Shown: piece after piece, positions 55,804 to 64,000 of the stretch
How positions within the stretch are numbered: position 1 is the stretch's first letter
How the letters are laid out: every line of letters starts with the position of its first letter
Assembly (NCBI GenBank): GCA_026239495.1
Contig: CP110830.1
Coordinates: 1,488,001-1,552,000, forward strand
DNA length: 64,000 nucleotides
Reading direction: 5' to 3'
Source: Spiroplasma phoeniceum
GTDB taxonomy: Bacteria; Bacillota_I; Bacilli_A; Mycoplasmatales; Mycoplasmataceae
Notes under the pieces: generated by a model
Database searches by the model: none
What the model saw: only the letters and a program-made list of their open reading frames with translations
Told to the model about the DNA's origin: nothing
Program-made: the position numbers and the translations under genes

Positions 55804-56295
55804 TTATTCAGTTTTTGTTTTAGCAACTTCTTTAACTGCTATTGTAAACATACGTAATGGGTATAGTAAAATTTTCCCAAAAATTGATAATAATTCATCT
55901 TTTGTTGGTAATGATGCAATTTCAACAATTGCTTTTGTATCTAAAACTTTACCCTCATAAGTTCCAGCTTTTAATTTTATTGCTGGATGTATTTTTGCAA
56001 ATTTTGCTAAAGTTTTTGCGGCAGCCATCTGTTCACCTGTACCAAACGCAAAAGCATTAGGGCCTGTTAAAAATTGGTCTAATTCAGCAAATCCTACCTC
56101 TTTAGCAGCCAAACTTACTAAGTTATTTTTATATACTTTAATGTTTACATCTTGTTTTGTAAGCATTCTTCTTAGTTCTGTAAATTCAGCAACCGTTAAT
56201 TTTTGATATTCAACAATAACTGCTGAATTAGAATTTTTAAAGTTATTAACAATTTCATTAACAACTGCTGTTTTAATTTTCATTGCTGGTTTCAT
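55804..56295 (-). CDS. rplJ: 50S ribosomal protein L10
   Basis: Base of the ribosomal stalk; binds the L7/L12 dimers and its own mRNA leader. 163 residues: MKPAMKIKTAVVNEIVNNFK, VIVEYQKLTVAEFTELRRML, KVYKNNLVSLAAKEVG, FLTGPNAFAFG and a C-terminal helix KILLYPLRMFTIAVKEVAKTK. GGGAGGCGA before ATG. Confidence 0.96.
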   Translation of the reverse strand: MKPAMKIKTAVVNEIVNNFKNSNSAVIVEYQKLTVAEFTELRRMLTKQDVNIKVYKNNLVSLAAKEVGFAELDQFLTGPNAFAFGTGEQMAAAKTLAKFAKIHPAIKLKAGTYEGKVLDTKAIVEIASLPTKDELLSIFGKILLYPLRMFTIAVKEVAKTKTE

Positions 56296-56482
56296 TCTTC
56301 GCCTCCCTATAATAATTTTAAAAGCAAAGGCAATTAATACATTGGTTAATTGCCTAAAACATTATTTAAATAATATAAAAACATATCATTGTTCTATATA
56401 TCAATAATGCCTCGGCAACATAATTAAGATTTAATAAAATCTGTTGCTGTCTATGGTATTTTGATGACTATGGTATAATACC
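56296..56482 (-). promoter_or_regulatory. Ribosomal protein L10 leader
   Basis: Between the rplJ start and the promoter the transcript contains AGACAGCAACAG ... GTTGCCGAGGC, the conserved kink-turn-like L10-binding element, and a downstream hairpin GGCAATTAACC ... TTAATTGCC next to the Shine-Dalgarno region. In other Firmicutes and mollicutes L10(L12)4 binds here to repress the operon. Confidence 0.8.
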
Positions 56483-56489
56483 AAATAGT

Positions 56490-56518
56490 ATAATATTATA
56501 ATTTTTGTTAAAAGTCAA
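56490..56518 (-). promoter_or_regulatory. rplJ-rplL promoter
   Basis: On the minus strand TTGACT, 17 bases, TATTAT, placing the transcript start near 56482, just before the L10 leader. Confidence 0.65.
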
Positions 56519-56639
56519 ATGAAAAACTTTATGTTCAAATATTATTTTAGGTACCAGTTTAACAATAATTTTATACTATTTTTAAAAATAGTTAATCATT
56601 AAGACGCTTAATTTAAAAGTTTTCGTAACATCACTGATT

Positions 56640-56895
56640 TTTTAACTACTATCTTACTGCTGTTATTTCTTTTAATGCTTTACTAATACTAGTATTACGA
56701 TAATTAATTACAGTACCCCCCTTTTTTTTAGGTTCATATAATGAATTATTAGTATTATTATTTCACTTAGCCATTTTTATATTTTCCAATGAAATGTTTT
56801 TATTTTTAAGCTGTTCATTAAACATTTCTTTAACTAAGTTTAGTCCATTAATTTTTACTACACGTAGGGCTAAAATGTTTCTAAATTAATCATAC
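56640..56895 (-). pseudogene. C-terminal gene fragment, unrecognised
   Basis: Open frame reading NILALRVVKINGLNLVKEMF, NEQLKNKNISLENIKMAKW and KKKGGTVINYRNTSISKALK to a stop near 56655. No start; upstream frame ends in stops. Lies between the ribosomal operon promoter and the plectrovirus genes, so it may be part of a viral or plasmid gene. Unknown. Confidence 0.35.
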
Positions 56896-57027
56896 GAATA
56901 GATCTTATTCCTATGGCCCAATTGCGCTTTTGTTGTATGTTTAGAAACGACATACATTTTGTACTTTTGTGGTATTTACAGTTTTATAAATAAATTTTAT
57001 TATTATTTTAAATAAGGAGTTGAAATT
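56896..57027. other. Plectrovirus-type intergenic region
   Basis: AT-rich, no gene. The part from 56936 is repeated in inverted orientation at about 62325-62462, showing it belongs to the SpV1-type virus. Confidence 0.55.
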
Positions 57028-57138
57028 ATGCAAAAAAAGCAATATTTTATTTTACGGTCGCTAGTGAAAAAGTATGGTAAAGATATTGTTATTAATACTG
57101 TCAATAAGATTGCAAAAGATATTGAAATTAAAAAGTAA
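57028..57138 (+). CDS. Small plectrovirus (SpV1-type) protein
   Basis: 36 residues: MQKKQYFILRSLVKKYGKDI then NTVNKIAKDIEIKK, basic. AAGGAG eight bases before ATG. A diverged inverted copy of its first 15 codons is at 62330-62375. Position two genes before the coat protein fits the short ORFs of SpV1-type genomes. Confidence 0.6.
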   Translation: MQKKQYFILRSLVKKYGKDIVINTVNKIAKDIEIKK

Positions 57139-57140
57139 AA

Positions 57141-57182
57141 GAATAAACTATCCGCTAATAAATTACGCGGAATAATTTATTC
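57141..57182 (+). other. Stem-loop in plectrovirus intergenic DNA
   Basis: GAATAAACTATCCGC and GCGGAATAATTTATTC pair around an AT loop. Could be a terminator, a viral origin or packaging hairpin; no T-run follows. Confidence 0.4.
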
Positions 57183-57268
57183 AATAATGTTTTTAAGTGG
57201 AGCAAAGTGACAACGAGCGGGGCGAGTTTGCAAATTTAAATTTTTTAATTTATTAAAGGAGCTATATC

Positions 57269-57409
57269 ATGCCAGTATGATTAATATGAATATTTAGTAT
57301 TTTGAGTTTGTTAGGTATTTTTGCGTGAATTGGTTTATCAATTTATCAAAAAATTCGACAAATTCAAGATAAGAAAAAAGAAAAAAAGAACTTGAAAAAA
57401 GAAGGATAG
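57269..57409 (+). CDS. Small plectrovirus membrane protein
   Basis: 46 residues, six TGA Trp: MPVWLIWIFSILSLLGIFAW IGLSI forms one membrane segment, followed by a very basic tail (QKIRQIQDKKKEKKNLKKEG). AAGGAGCTATATC before ATG. This kind of single-TM basic protein sits immediately before the coat gene in SpV1-type phages and is likely a minor virion or assembly protein. Confidence 0.7.
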
Positions 57410-57415
57410 AAAATA

Positions 57416-57634
57416 ATGAATTTATTAACTGAAACAGTTACAAAAATCGGCCTTGGTGATGGAATGAATTCCATTTGAACTGGTTTAGGTAATGCAATGG
57501 GTAAACTAAAAGATGCTATATATGGTATTTTACCACAATTAATGACATTTTTACGTAATGCGTGAATTATTTTAATTCCATTTGGATTATTTATTATCAT
57601 TAAGATATTAAACTTTTTTCCGTCATATGGTTAA
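57416..57634 (+). CDS. Plectrovirus major coat-like protein
   Basis: 72 residues, intact: MNLLTETVTKIGLGDGMNSI, amphipathic middle (WTGLGNAMGKLKDAIYG), then a membrane segment (AWIIILIPFGLFIIIKILNF) and short tail. Amphipathic helix plus single TM is the inovirus coat plan. GAAGGATAGAAAATA precedes ATG, six bases after the previous stop. Named by layout and context; the exact SpV1 ORF number is not asserted. Confidence 0.72.
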
Positions 57635-57644
57635 AGGATTTTAA

Positions 57645-57666
57645 TAGAATATAACACTATATTCTA
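57645..57666 (+). terminator. Hairpin after the coat gene
   Basis: TAGAATATA ACAC TATATTCTA, 11 bases after the coat stop; no strong T-run, so terminator or processing site. Confidence 0.45.
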
Positions 57667-57791
57667 AGTTATTTTAAGCAAAACTAAGGCACACTAGTTT
57701 ATTCATTTTTTATTAATTTATTTTATATAACTTAAAGGTTGTATGTATTATTTAAGGGTTTTAATTAATATCTTAGAAATTGTGTAATAAT

Positions 57792-58863
57792 AGACTTCTT
57801 GCATAACCTAATCTAATTATTTTAAAATTCCTATAAAATATTTTTAAATTAAAATAGAAATTATAGGAGATTAAAATTATGAAATTTGATAAATTTAATT
57901 TTATTAATGATAAAGAATTATTGCGATTAACCGGAGCAAAAAGCTACTTTTAATAAAATGTTAAATATTTTACAAGTAGCTGAAATAGAAAAATTTAAAA
58001 AAGGCGGCAAAACTAATAAATTATCACTAGAAAATCGACCACTGATGACCTTGTCGTATTGGCGAGAATATCAGACTTATTTTCATCTTGCTAAAAGTTT
58101 TGATATTAGTGAATCTAGTTGTTATCGCAATATCAAGTGAATTGAAGATATTTTAATTAAAGACTCTGATTTTCAACAACTCGCTGGTAAAAAATCACCA
58201 ATAAATGATTATTTTAATGATAAAACTATTATTATTGATGTTACCTAAACCCCAATCCAACGCCCAAAAAAAGACAAAAACAATCTTATTCTGGTAAAAA
58301 GAAGAAAACACCATTAAAACACAAGTAATTATCGAACAAGAAACCAAAAAAATTATTGCAACAATTTTTTCGCTTGGGAAAAAACATGATTATGCTTTAT
58401 TTAAAGAATCAAAAATCGCAATTTTAAAAAATACCAAATTAATAGTTGATAGTGGTTATCAAGGAATTCAAAAAATTCACAATAATGTTCTAATACCTAC
58501 AAAAAAAACAAAAAAAACCCTTTAAATAAAGTGCAAAAACAACGCAATAGAATATTTTCAAAAATGAGAATTATTATTGAAAATATTTTTGCTATTCTTA
58601 AAAAATTTAAAATTATTATAGAAAAATATCGTAATCGAAGAAAACGATTTAGTTTAAGATTTAATTTAATTGCTTCAATTTATAATTTGCAGCTAGCATA
58701 GAAGATTTATTTAAAATTAAAGAATTTAAATAATAAATTCATTTTTTGTTGTGGCAAAATATTAAATTTTTAAATAAAAAACATAATTAATTAAAATTAT
58801 ATTTTTCTATTAATGTCTTTTTACAAATATTTGCAATTTTTTAATAGGCCACGCAATAAGTCT
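57792..58863 (+). mobile_element. IS5-family type B element, inactive
   Basis: Ends AGACTTCTTGCATAACC and CACGCAATAAGTCT (one base changed). Left flank AAT, right flank ATT. The transposase lost bases in the N-terminus (about 57940), has GAA changed to TAA just after the first catalytic Asp (near 58246), and an altered A-run. Shows the type B state (SFDISESS) before the nonsense change of the copy at 3909. Confidence 0.85.
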
Positions 58864-59203
58864 ATTAAAATTCTTAAAAAAGTTATTATCAACATTTATC
58901 ATTTTTTACCATCTTTCCTTAGTTCTACACATTAACACAAAAATAATAAAAATGAAAAAAAGATATTATTTTTTATTTATTGTGTTATAATTTAATTATT
59001 AATTATTAGAAAATTAATTTAAATAAAAAAAGTAAAGTAATTTACTTTTTTTATTTTGATGTAAAATATATATAATAAAAAAAGAACAAAATATTATATT
59101 AAGTTCTTTGATATATTGATACAGTTTTATAGCTTTTTATACTCTTTTATTTAATCATATTGTTTAAATAATAGCAATTTTAATATGCAAAAAGGAGTAA
59201 AAA
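58864..59203. other. Non-coding DNA with terminator
   Basis: No gene. A hairpin AAAAAAAGTAAA GTAA TTTACTTTTTTT (59025-59052) is a good bidirectional terminator. The rest is AT-rich spacer before the terminase genes. Confidence 0.55.
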
Positions 59204-59602
59204 ATGAAAGAATTTAATCCAAAAACAGCAAGTTTACAAACATTCTATCGTAAAATAGATGAATTTTGGCAAAATAAATAACCTAATAAACCATATACTT
59301 TAAATGATTTAACCAATGAATTCAACCTTTCTAACAGATGAAAGCACGAAACTTACAAGAGCGAGAAGATAATTCGTTTGCTTGAAAAACAATTTGATAG
59401 AATTGAAAGTTAAATAATTAATTTTATAATGAAAACACCTGATGGTGCTAAATTATATTGACAACGAGCATTTAATTATAAATATTCACTGCAATAAAAA
59501 CAGTTAGAACAAGAATTAAACTTAAATAATCAACAACCAATAATAGTTAATTTATAAACGGCTATTAGAGATATTAAAAAAGAAAGTGATAATAATGCTT
59601 AA
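59204..59602 (+). pseudogene. Phage small terminase subunit-like, several stops
   Basis: A single frame from ATG 59204 (AAAGGAG before it) to TAA 59600-59602 that overlaps the large-subunit start by eight bases. In-frame TAA occurs at four places (first 59279-59281). MKEFNPKTASLQTFYRKIDE, a helix-turn-helix-like NDLTNEFNLSNRWKHETYKS, DGAKLYWQRAFNYKYSLQ and a polar tail. Identity by position and DNA-binding N-terminus, not by a decisive motif. Confidence 0.5.
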
Positions 59603-60237
59603 TCATTTTACTTATTTCTTAGAAACGCCTTATTGATCATTACAAAATAGCAGTATTCGTAATAAACACCCCTTTACTAAAAAGTTTGAATTAGTTAATG
59701 AAATTAATCAAATTGGGACACGATATAGTGGTAAGACTATTTCAAATATTAAAATGTTTGGTGAATTATTAAAAATTAGTTTATTAATCAAAGAACCGAT
59801 TTGTATCATTGCTAGTATGTATTGGAGTAAAGATTTAAAAGATCGTGTATTTCAAAATATATGAAATATGCTAGATAAAAATCACACCCCTTATACTATT
59901 AATTTATCAAATTTTACTTTTACTTTATCGAATGGTAGAAAAATATATTGTAAAGGTTTACATTCAGCAAGTCAGAAAGAAAAATTAAAAGCCTTTGCTG
60001 ATTTGAATAAATATAAATTAGTTATTGATTGAATAGAAGAATGTGACCAATTTCAGCAAAAAGATTTAAGTGATTTAGAGTTTGCCATTCGTGGTTATCA
60101 AAATAAAATAACAATTAAGACATGTACCCCCGAAAGTTTAAAACGATATATTGTTGGTTATTGTAATTAATTAATGCCTTTTGATGAAGAAATAATGCGT
60201 AGTAAATATGAGCAAATTAAGTATATTAGGCTTCTTG
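59595..60237 (+). pseudogene. Phage terminase large subunit, N-terminal ATPase part
   Basis: MLNHFTYFLETPYWSLQNSS, then the Walker A-like NQIGTRYSGKTISN, YWSKDLKDRVFQNIW, GLHSASQKEKLKAFADLN and Walker B KLVIDWIEECDQFQQKDLSDLEFAIRG, as in PBSX/Terminase_3-type large subunits that package phage DNA. A TAA at 60168-60170 interrupts it, and the gene is cut by an IS at 60238, so the nuclease half is missing. Clear evidence for a double-stranded DNA tailed-phage relic. Confidence 0.78.
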
Positions 60238-60868
60238 CGTAACCTATTAAAAAATTGCAAATATTTGTAAAAAAACATTAATAGAAAAATATAATTTTAA
60301 TTAATTATGTTTTTTATTTAAAAATTTAATATTTTGCCACAACAAAAAATGAATTTATTATTTAAATTCTTTAATTTTAAATAAATCTTCTATGCTAACT
60401 GCAAATTATAAATTGAAGCAATTAAATTAAATCTTAAACTAAATCGTTTTCTTCGATTACGATATTTTTCTGTAATAATTTTAAATTTTTTAAGAATAGC
60501 AAAAATATTTTCAATAATAATTCTCATTTTGAAACTATTCTATTACGTTGTTTTTGTACTTTATTTAAAGGTTTTTTCTTTTTTTTGTAGGTATTAGAAC
60601 ATTATTGTTAATTTTTTGAATTCCTTGATAACCACTATCAACTATTAATTTGGTATTTTTTAAAATTGCGATTTTTGATTCTTTAAATAAAGCATAATCG
60701 TGTTTTTTACCAAGTGAAAAACTTGTTGCAATAATTTTTTTGGTTTCTTGTTCGATAATTACTTGTGTTTTAATAGTGTGTTTTTTATTTTTACCAGAAT
60801 AAGATTGTTTTTGTCTTTTTTTGGGCGTTGGATTGGGGTTTCGGTAGCATCAATAATAATAGTTTTAT
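60238..60868 (-). mobile_element. Type B IS5-family element, 3' part
   Basis: Outer end AGGCTTCTTGCGTAACC (one base changed), second transposase frame to the region of the first catalytic Asp, then cut by the next type A element. Homopolymer changes show decay. Confidence 0.82.
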
Positions 60869-60871
60869 AAT

Positions 60872-61941
60872 AGACTTCTTGCATAACCCATTAAAATAAT
60901 TTCAAATATTTGTAAAAAGGGGTTAATATAAAATTATAATTTTAATTAATTATGTCTTTTATTTAAAAATTTAATATTTTGCCACAACGAAAAATTATTT
61001 TATTATTCAAATTCGTTAATTTTAAATAAATCTTTTATGATAACTATAATAATTGTAAATTATAAATTGAAGCAATTAAATTAAATCTTAAACTAAATCG
61101 TTTCCTTCGATTACGATATTTTTCTGTAATAATTTTAAATTTTTTAAGAATAGCAAAAATATTTTCAATAATAATTCTTATTTTTGAAACTAGTCTATTA
61201 TGTTGTTTTTGTTCTTTATTTAAATGTTTTTTCTTAGTTTTCTTTGTGGGCATTATAACATTATTGTGAATTTTTTGTATTCCTTGATAACCACTATCAA
61301 CTATTAATTTGGTATTTTTTAAAATTGCGATTTTTGATTCTTTAAATAAAGCATAATCGTGTTTTTTACCAAGCGAAAAACTTGTTGCAATAATTTTTTT
61401 GGTTTCTTGTTCGATAATTACTTGTGTTTTAATAGTGTGTTTTTTCTTTTTACCAGAATAAGATTGTTTTTGTCTTTTTTTGGGCGTTGGATTGGGGTTT
61501 CGGTAACATCAATAATAATAGTTTTATCATTAAAATAATCATTTATTAGTGCTTTTTTACCAGCAACTTGCTGAAAATCAGGGTGTTTAATTAAAATATC
61601 TTCAATTCACTTGATATTGCGATAACAATTAGCTTCACTAATTCCGAAATTTTTTCCAAGATGAAAATAAGTTCGATATTCTCGTCAATACGATAAAGTC
61701 ATCAATAATCGATTTTCTAGTGATAATTTATTAGCTTTGCCACCTTTTTTAAATTTTTCTATTTCAGCTACTTGTAAAATATCTAACATTTTATTAAAAA
61801 TATCTTGTTTTATTCCTGTTAATCTTAATCATTATTTATCATTAATATTTTTAAATTCATCAAATTTCATAATTTAATATCCTCATAAATTATATTTTAT
61901 AATAATATTTTAATAATAAAACCAGGTATCGCAAGAAGTCT
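60872..61941 (-). mobile_element. IS5-family type A element, transposase has nonsense codon
   Basis: AAT on both sides. Transposase 61870 to 61044; Glu13 GAA is TAA (61832-61834). Left flank is a type B element and right flank is plectrovirus sequence, so a deletion or recombination has joined them. Confidence 0.9.
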
Positions 61942-61942
61942 A

Positions 61943-62284
61943 ATGAAAAAAGATATTTATGTAGTACATGATGAGCGTGTAATAAATGCAAAAAGACCCT
62001 ATGTGTCTGTTTGTGAACAAGTTAAAAAAAGACTTTGTCAAGAATTAAAAAAAGACAATATCGCAATGTGTAAATTAAATTTATATAAAGAATATATTAA
62101 AAAATATCAAAAAGTTAAAGTATGTGTACAAGTTTTAGCAAATGAACCTCGTTTATTAACAGTAAATATTATTAATTATACAATTATTTTAAAATTAAAG
62201 GAGCAAAATAACCATGAACAATACCTATCCAATTGCACATATTCAAATAACGGTAGTAAGAAAAAGGTTGAGGTTTTGGTGTAA
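61943..62284 (+). pseudogene. Plectrovirus (SpV1-type) protein, 5' truncated by IS
   Basis: The ATG at 61943 is created by the IS border (AAT|GAAAA), so the true start is lost. Visible: KDIYVVHDERVINAKRPYVS, VCEQVKKRLCQELKKDNIAM and YQKVKVCVQVLANEPRLLTV with several Cys; about 95 native codons. The last third, beyond about 62215, overlaps another small ORF and runs into a foldback, so is probably not original. Role unknown, likely DNA-binding or replication-linked. Confidence 0.5.
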
Positions 62285-62339
62285 AAAGCATTTTTTCACC
62301 AAAACCTCAACCTTTTTCTTACTACCACTTTTTCACTAA
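62214..62339 (+). CDS. Small basic plectrovirus ORF, 3' end in foldback
   Basis: 41 codons after AAAGGAG: MNNTYPIAHIQITVVRKRLR FWCKKHFF, then residues encoded by the inverted second arm (TKTSTFFLLPLFH). The N-terminal 28 residues look native, basic and Trp/Cys-containing; the rest is chimeric. Confidence 0.4.
   Translation: MNNTYPIAHIQITVVRKRLRFWCKKHFFTKTSTFFLLPLFH
62252..62326. repeat. 30-bp perfect inverted repeat (snap-back)
   Basis: Arms 62252-62281 and 62297-62326 pair without mismatch (arm begins GGTAGTAAGAAAAAGG), loop 15 bases. It lies exactly where plus-strand viral sequence changes to inverted viral sequence. Confidence 0.85.
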
Positions 62340-62550
62340 CGACTGCAAAATAAAATATTGCTTTGTTTGCACAATTTCAACTCCTTATTTAAAATACTAA
62401 TAAAATTTATTTCTAAAACTGTAAATACCACAAAAGCACAAAATTTATGTGGTTTCTACATTTTTTATAATTTTAATTACTTATTATCATCTTGATTTTT
62501 ATTAGATATAAAAATAAAATTAAATTATTAATTAAGAAAGAAGGAACAAT
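62327..62550. other. Inverted fragment of plectrovirus DNA and mutM upstream region
   Basis: 62327-62462 is the inverted, diverged copy of 56936-57075 including the small ORF start (MQTKQYFILQSLVKKW on the minus strand). The remainder to 62550 is AT-rich with the mutM ribosome-binding site. Confidence 0.6.
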
Positions 62551-63384
62551 ATGCCAGAATTACCAGAAGTTGAAACGGTCCGTCGTATTTTAACAAAACA
62601 TGTTGCTGGAAAAACAATTACTGATTTTCAAATTTTTTGAAATAAAATAATAAAATATCCTCTTGATTCAAAGGAATTTATAAAAAAAATTGTTAAACAA
62701 AAAATTAATAGAATTGATCGAATGGGAAAACATTTACTATTTATATTGGATGATTATGTTTTAATTAGTCATTTACGTATGGAAGGCAAATATTATTTTA
62801 CACTAAAAGATGAACACGGTGAATGACAACATATTATTGCTTTATTTGAACTTGATCATCAGTTTCAATTACGTTATCATGATACAAGAAAATTTGGGAC
62901 AATGCATTTATATAATAAAAATGATTATTTACAACAAGCACCATTGAATAAGTTAGGATATGAGCCATTTGATGAAAAAATTATAGTTTCATATTTAAAA
63001 AATGCTTGGCAAAATAAATCACAGCCGATTAAAACAACATTATTGGAACAAAATGTTATTGTTGGAATTGGGAATATTTATGCCAATGAAATTTTATTTG
63101 CTTCTAAAATTCATCCTTTTGAAAGAACAAAAAATTTAGTTGATCAAGATTATCAAAATATTATTGATAATACAAAATTAGTTTTACAAAAAGCCATCGA
63201 TGAAGGAGGAACAACCATCGCAACTTATCATCCTGAACCAGGGATGGATGGTAAATTTTTAAAACAATTAAAAGTACATGGTCGTAATAAAATGGAATGT
63301 GTTAATTGCCATAAATTAATTGATAAAATTTTTGTCAATGGACGAGGAACTTATTTTTGTAATTATTGTCAAAAATTAAAATAA
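62551..63384 (+). CDS. mutM: Formamidopyrimidine-DNA glycosylase
   Basis: Removes 8-oxoguanine and formamidopyrimidines from DNA and nicks the abasic site. 277 residues. N-terminal MPELPEVETVRRIL (catalytic Pro2, Glu3), KHLLFILDDYVLISHLRMEGK with the conserved Lys, YHDTRKFGTMHLY, VGIGNIYANEILF (helix-two-turn-helix), and a C-terminal zinc finger CVNCHKLIDKIFVNGRGTYFCNYC. AAGGAACAAT precedes ATG. Intact, though the region shows many G:C to T:A changes. Confidence 0.96.
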
Positions 63385-63385
63385 A

Positions 63386-63413
63386 AAGGCATTCCTTGAT
63401 TAGAAATGCCCTT
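63386..63413 (+). terminator. Terminator after mutM
   Basis: AAAGGCATT, 12 bases, AATGCCCTTT; imperfect stem immediately after the stop. Confidence 0.55.
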
Positions 63414-63721
63414 TAGAAAAAACTATGAAAAAACTATTTACTAACAGATACCTATCTTTGGGTATTACCTTTTAGGAGCCCCATCTATTATGTAATGATA
63501 AGCTCTGTTTGTTTACTATATGTTGCCATATAGTAATTTATTTATAACACGGGGTTTTTAAAAAAGAGTATAAGAATTCTAAAAATTATATTTTTTTTCT
63601 TTTTTTGGTAAATTTTGGTAAATTAGGTAAATATTAATAAATTACTTTGTTTTATATCATTTTTTAAAATAAAAAGTTTATAATGTTATCGTAACATTTT
63701 ATATTAGAAGGGAAAAGAATT
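63414..63721 (+). promoter_or_regulatory. Structured region and promoter area of fba
   Basis: No gene. Small hairpins ATACC...GGGTAT (63447-63466) and ACTATATG TTGC CATATAGT (63518-63537), then a GGGGTTTTT tract. Next come three GGTAAAT copies at 63607, 63617 and 63626 (9-10 base steps) and a consensus -10 TATAAT at 63679-63684. AGAAGGG lies nine bases before the fba ATG. Possible operator for the aldolase gene; no known riboswitch recognised. Confidence 0.4.
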
Positions 63722-64000
63722 ATGGGACAAAAATATCATGCTAGATTAGTTAATGCTAGTGAAATAATTAAAAAAGCAAATCAAAATAAATATGCTATTG
63801 GTCATTTTAATATTAACAATCTAGAGTGAACAAAAGCTTTATTAGAATCTGCGCAAGCAACAAAAACACCAATTATTTTAGGAGCTTCAGAGGGAGCAAT
63901 TAAATATATGGGAGGTTATAATTTAGTTGTTGCGATGGTTAATGCGCTATTAGATTCATTAGACATTACTGTTCCAGTAGCATTACATTTAGATCATGGT
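63722..64000 (+). CDS. fba: Fructose-1,6-bisphosphate aldolase, class II, 3' end outside window
   Basis: Glycolytic aldolase using zinc. 93 residues visible: MGQKYHARLVNASEIIKKAN, YAIGHFNINNLEWTKALLES, TPIILGASEGAIKYMGGYN and VPVALHLDHG with the first zinc-binding His. Order and spacing are those of class II FbaA. ATG 63722 with AGAAGGG upstream. Confidence 0.93.

Noticed and set aside
56860-56960. dif-like site for virus integration
   Set aside because: GTTTCTAAATTAATCATACG and a nearby inverted relative resemble a Xer site only weakly; no match to the 28-bp dif plan.
63414-63600. Signal recognition particle RNA or riboswitch before fba
   Set aside because: Hairpins are present but none of the conserved loops of 4.5S RNA or known riboswitch aptamers was recognised.
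1-64000. CRISPR array
   Set aside because: Repeats in the window are IS copies and inverted-repeat elements; there is no series of short direct repeats with equal spacers and no cas gene.

Overview
The window is AT-rich DNA in which TGA is read as tryptophan: dozens of otherwise intact genes (thymidylate synthase, Der, RNase J, phosphoglycerate mutase, the FtsX permease and others) are only whole if TGA is sense. Together with plectrovirus SpV1-type coat genes, ISL2-group IS5 elements and heavy viral and IS load, this points to a Spiroplasma of the citri group (inference; no species can be fixed from the sequence alone).

Housekeeping islands. On the minus strand at the left edge lies a compact operon thyA-folA-plsC-deoA (1-3036). 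RNase J (8284-10044) and a CPBP-type membrane protease (11613-12572) are on the plus strand. gpmI (19384-20961), a disrupted HAD phosphatase gene and a decayed Q/N-rich gene precede the minus-strand run gpsA/der/cmk/hypothetical (23896-27621), which is divergent from a 4Fe-4S ferredoxin (27717-27962). A three-gene minus-strand cluster (55287-47744) encodes a membrane protein, a 774-aa lipoprotein and a 1419-aa FtsX-type permease; its ATPase is not in view because an IS3 relic and phage debris follow directly. rplJ-rplL with an L10 leader and promoter lie at 55380-56518. mutM (62551-63384) and the start of fba (63722-) close the window.

Viral regions. (a) Relics of a double-stranded DNA temperate phage occur in three pieces: 28687-38715 (a plus-strand early operon with RecT and a RuvC-like resolvase, converging on a minus-strand late operon with holin-like, small membrane and tail-fibre-like proteins), 41081-46181 (resolvase, OB-fold-like protein, scaffold, capsid-like and membrane-rich genes, nearly all with frameshifts or stops) and 59204-60237 (small and large terminase). 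The first two pieces end in about 570-bp inverted copies of the same non-coding sequence, which flank one intact 680-aa membrane-anchored protein gene (38836-40878). (b) Plectrovirus SpV1-type fragments are at 57028-57791 and 61943-62462, the second ending in a snap-back inverted repeat.

Mobile DNA. Nine copies of an ISL2-group IS5 element (type A, 1.07 kb) and six copies or fragments of a relative (type B) account for most of the breakage. The transposase is split over two frames joined at an A_AAA_AAA slippery site; insertions duplicate 3 bp of the form ANT. At 13.9-19.4 kb four insertion events are nested inside one another. There are also two different IS3-family elements, a zinc-ribbon transposase element, and three types of short non-autonomous inverted-repeat elements. 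Eight independent nonsense mutations in the IS copies are all G:C to T:A changes.
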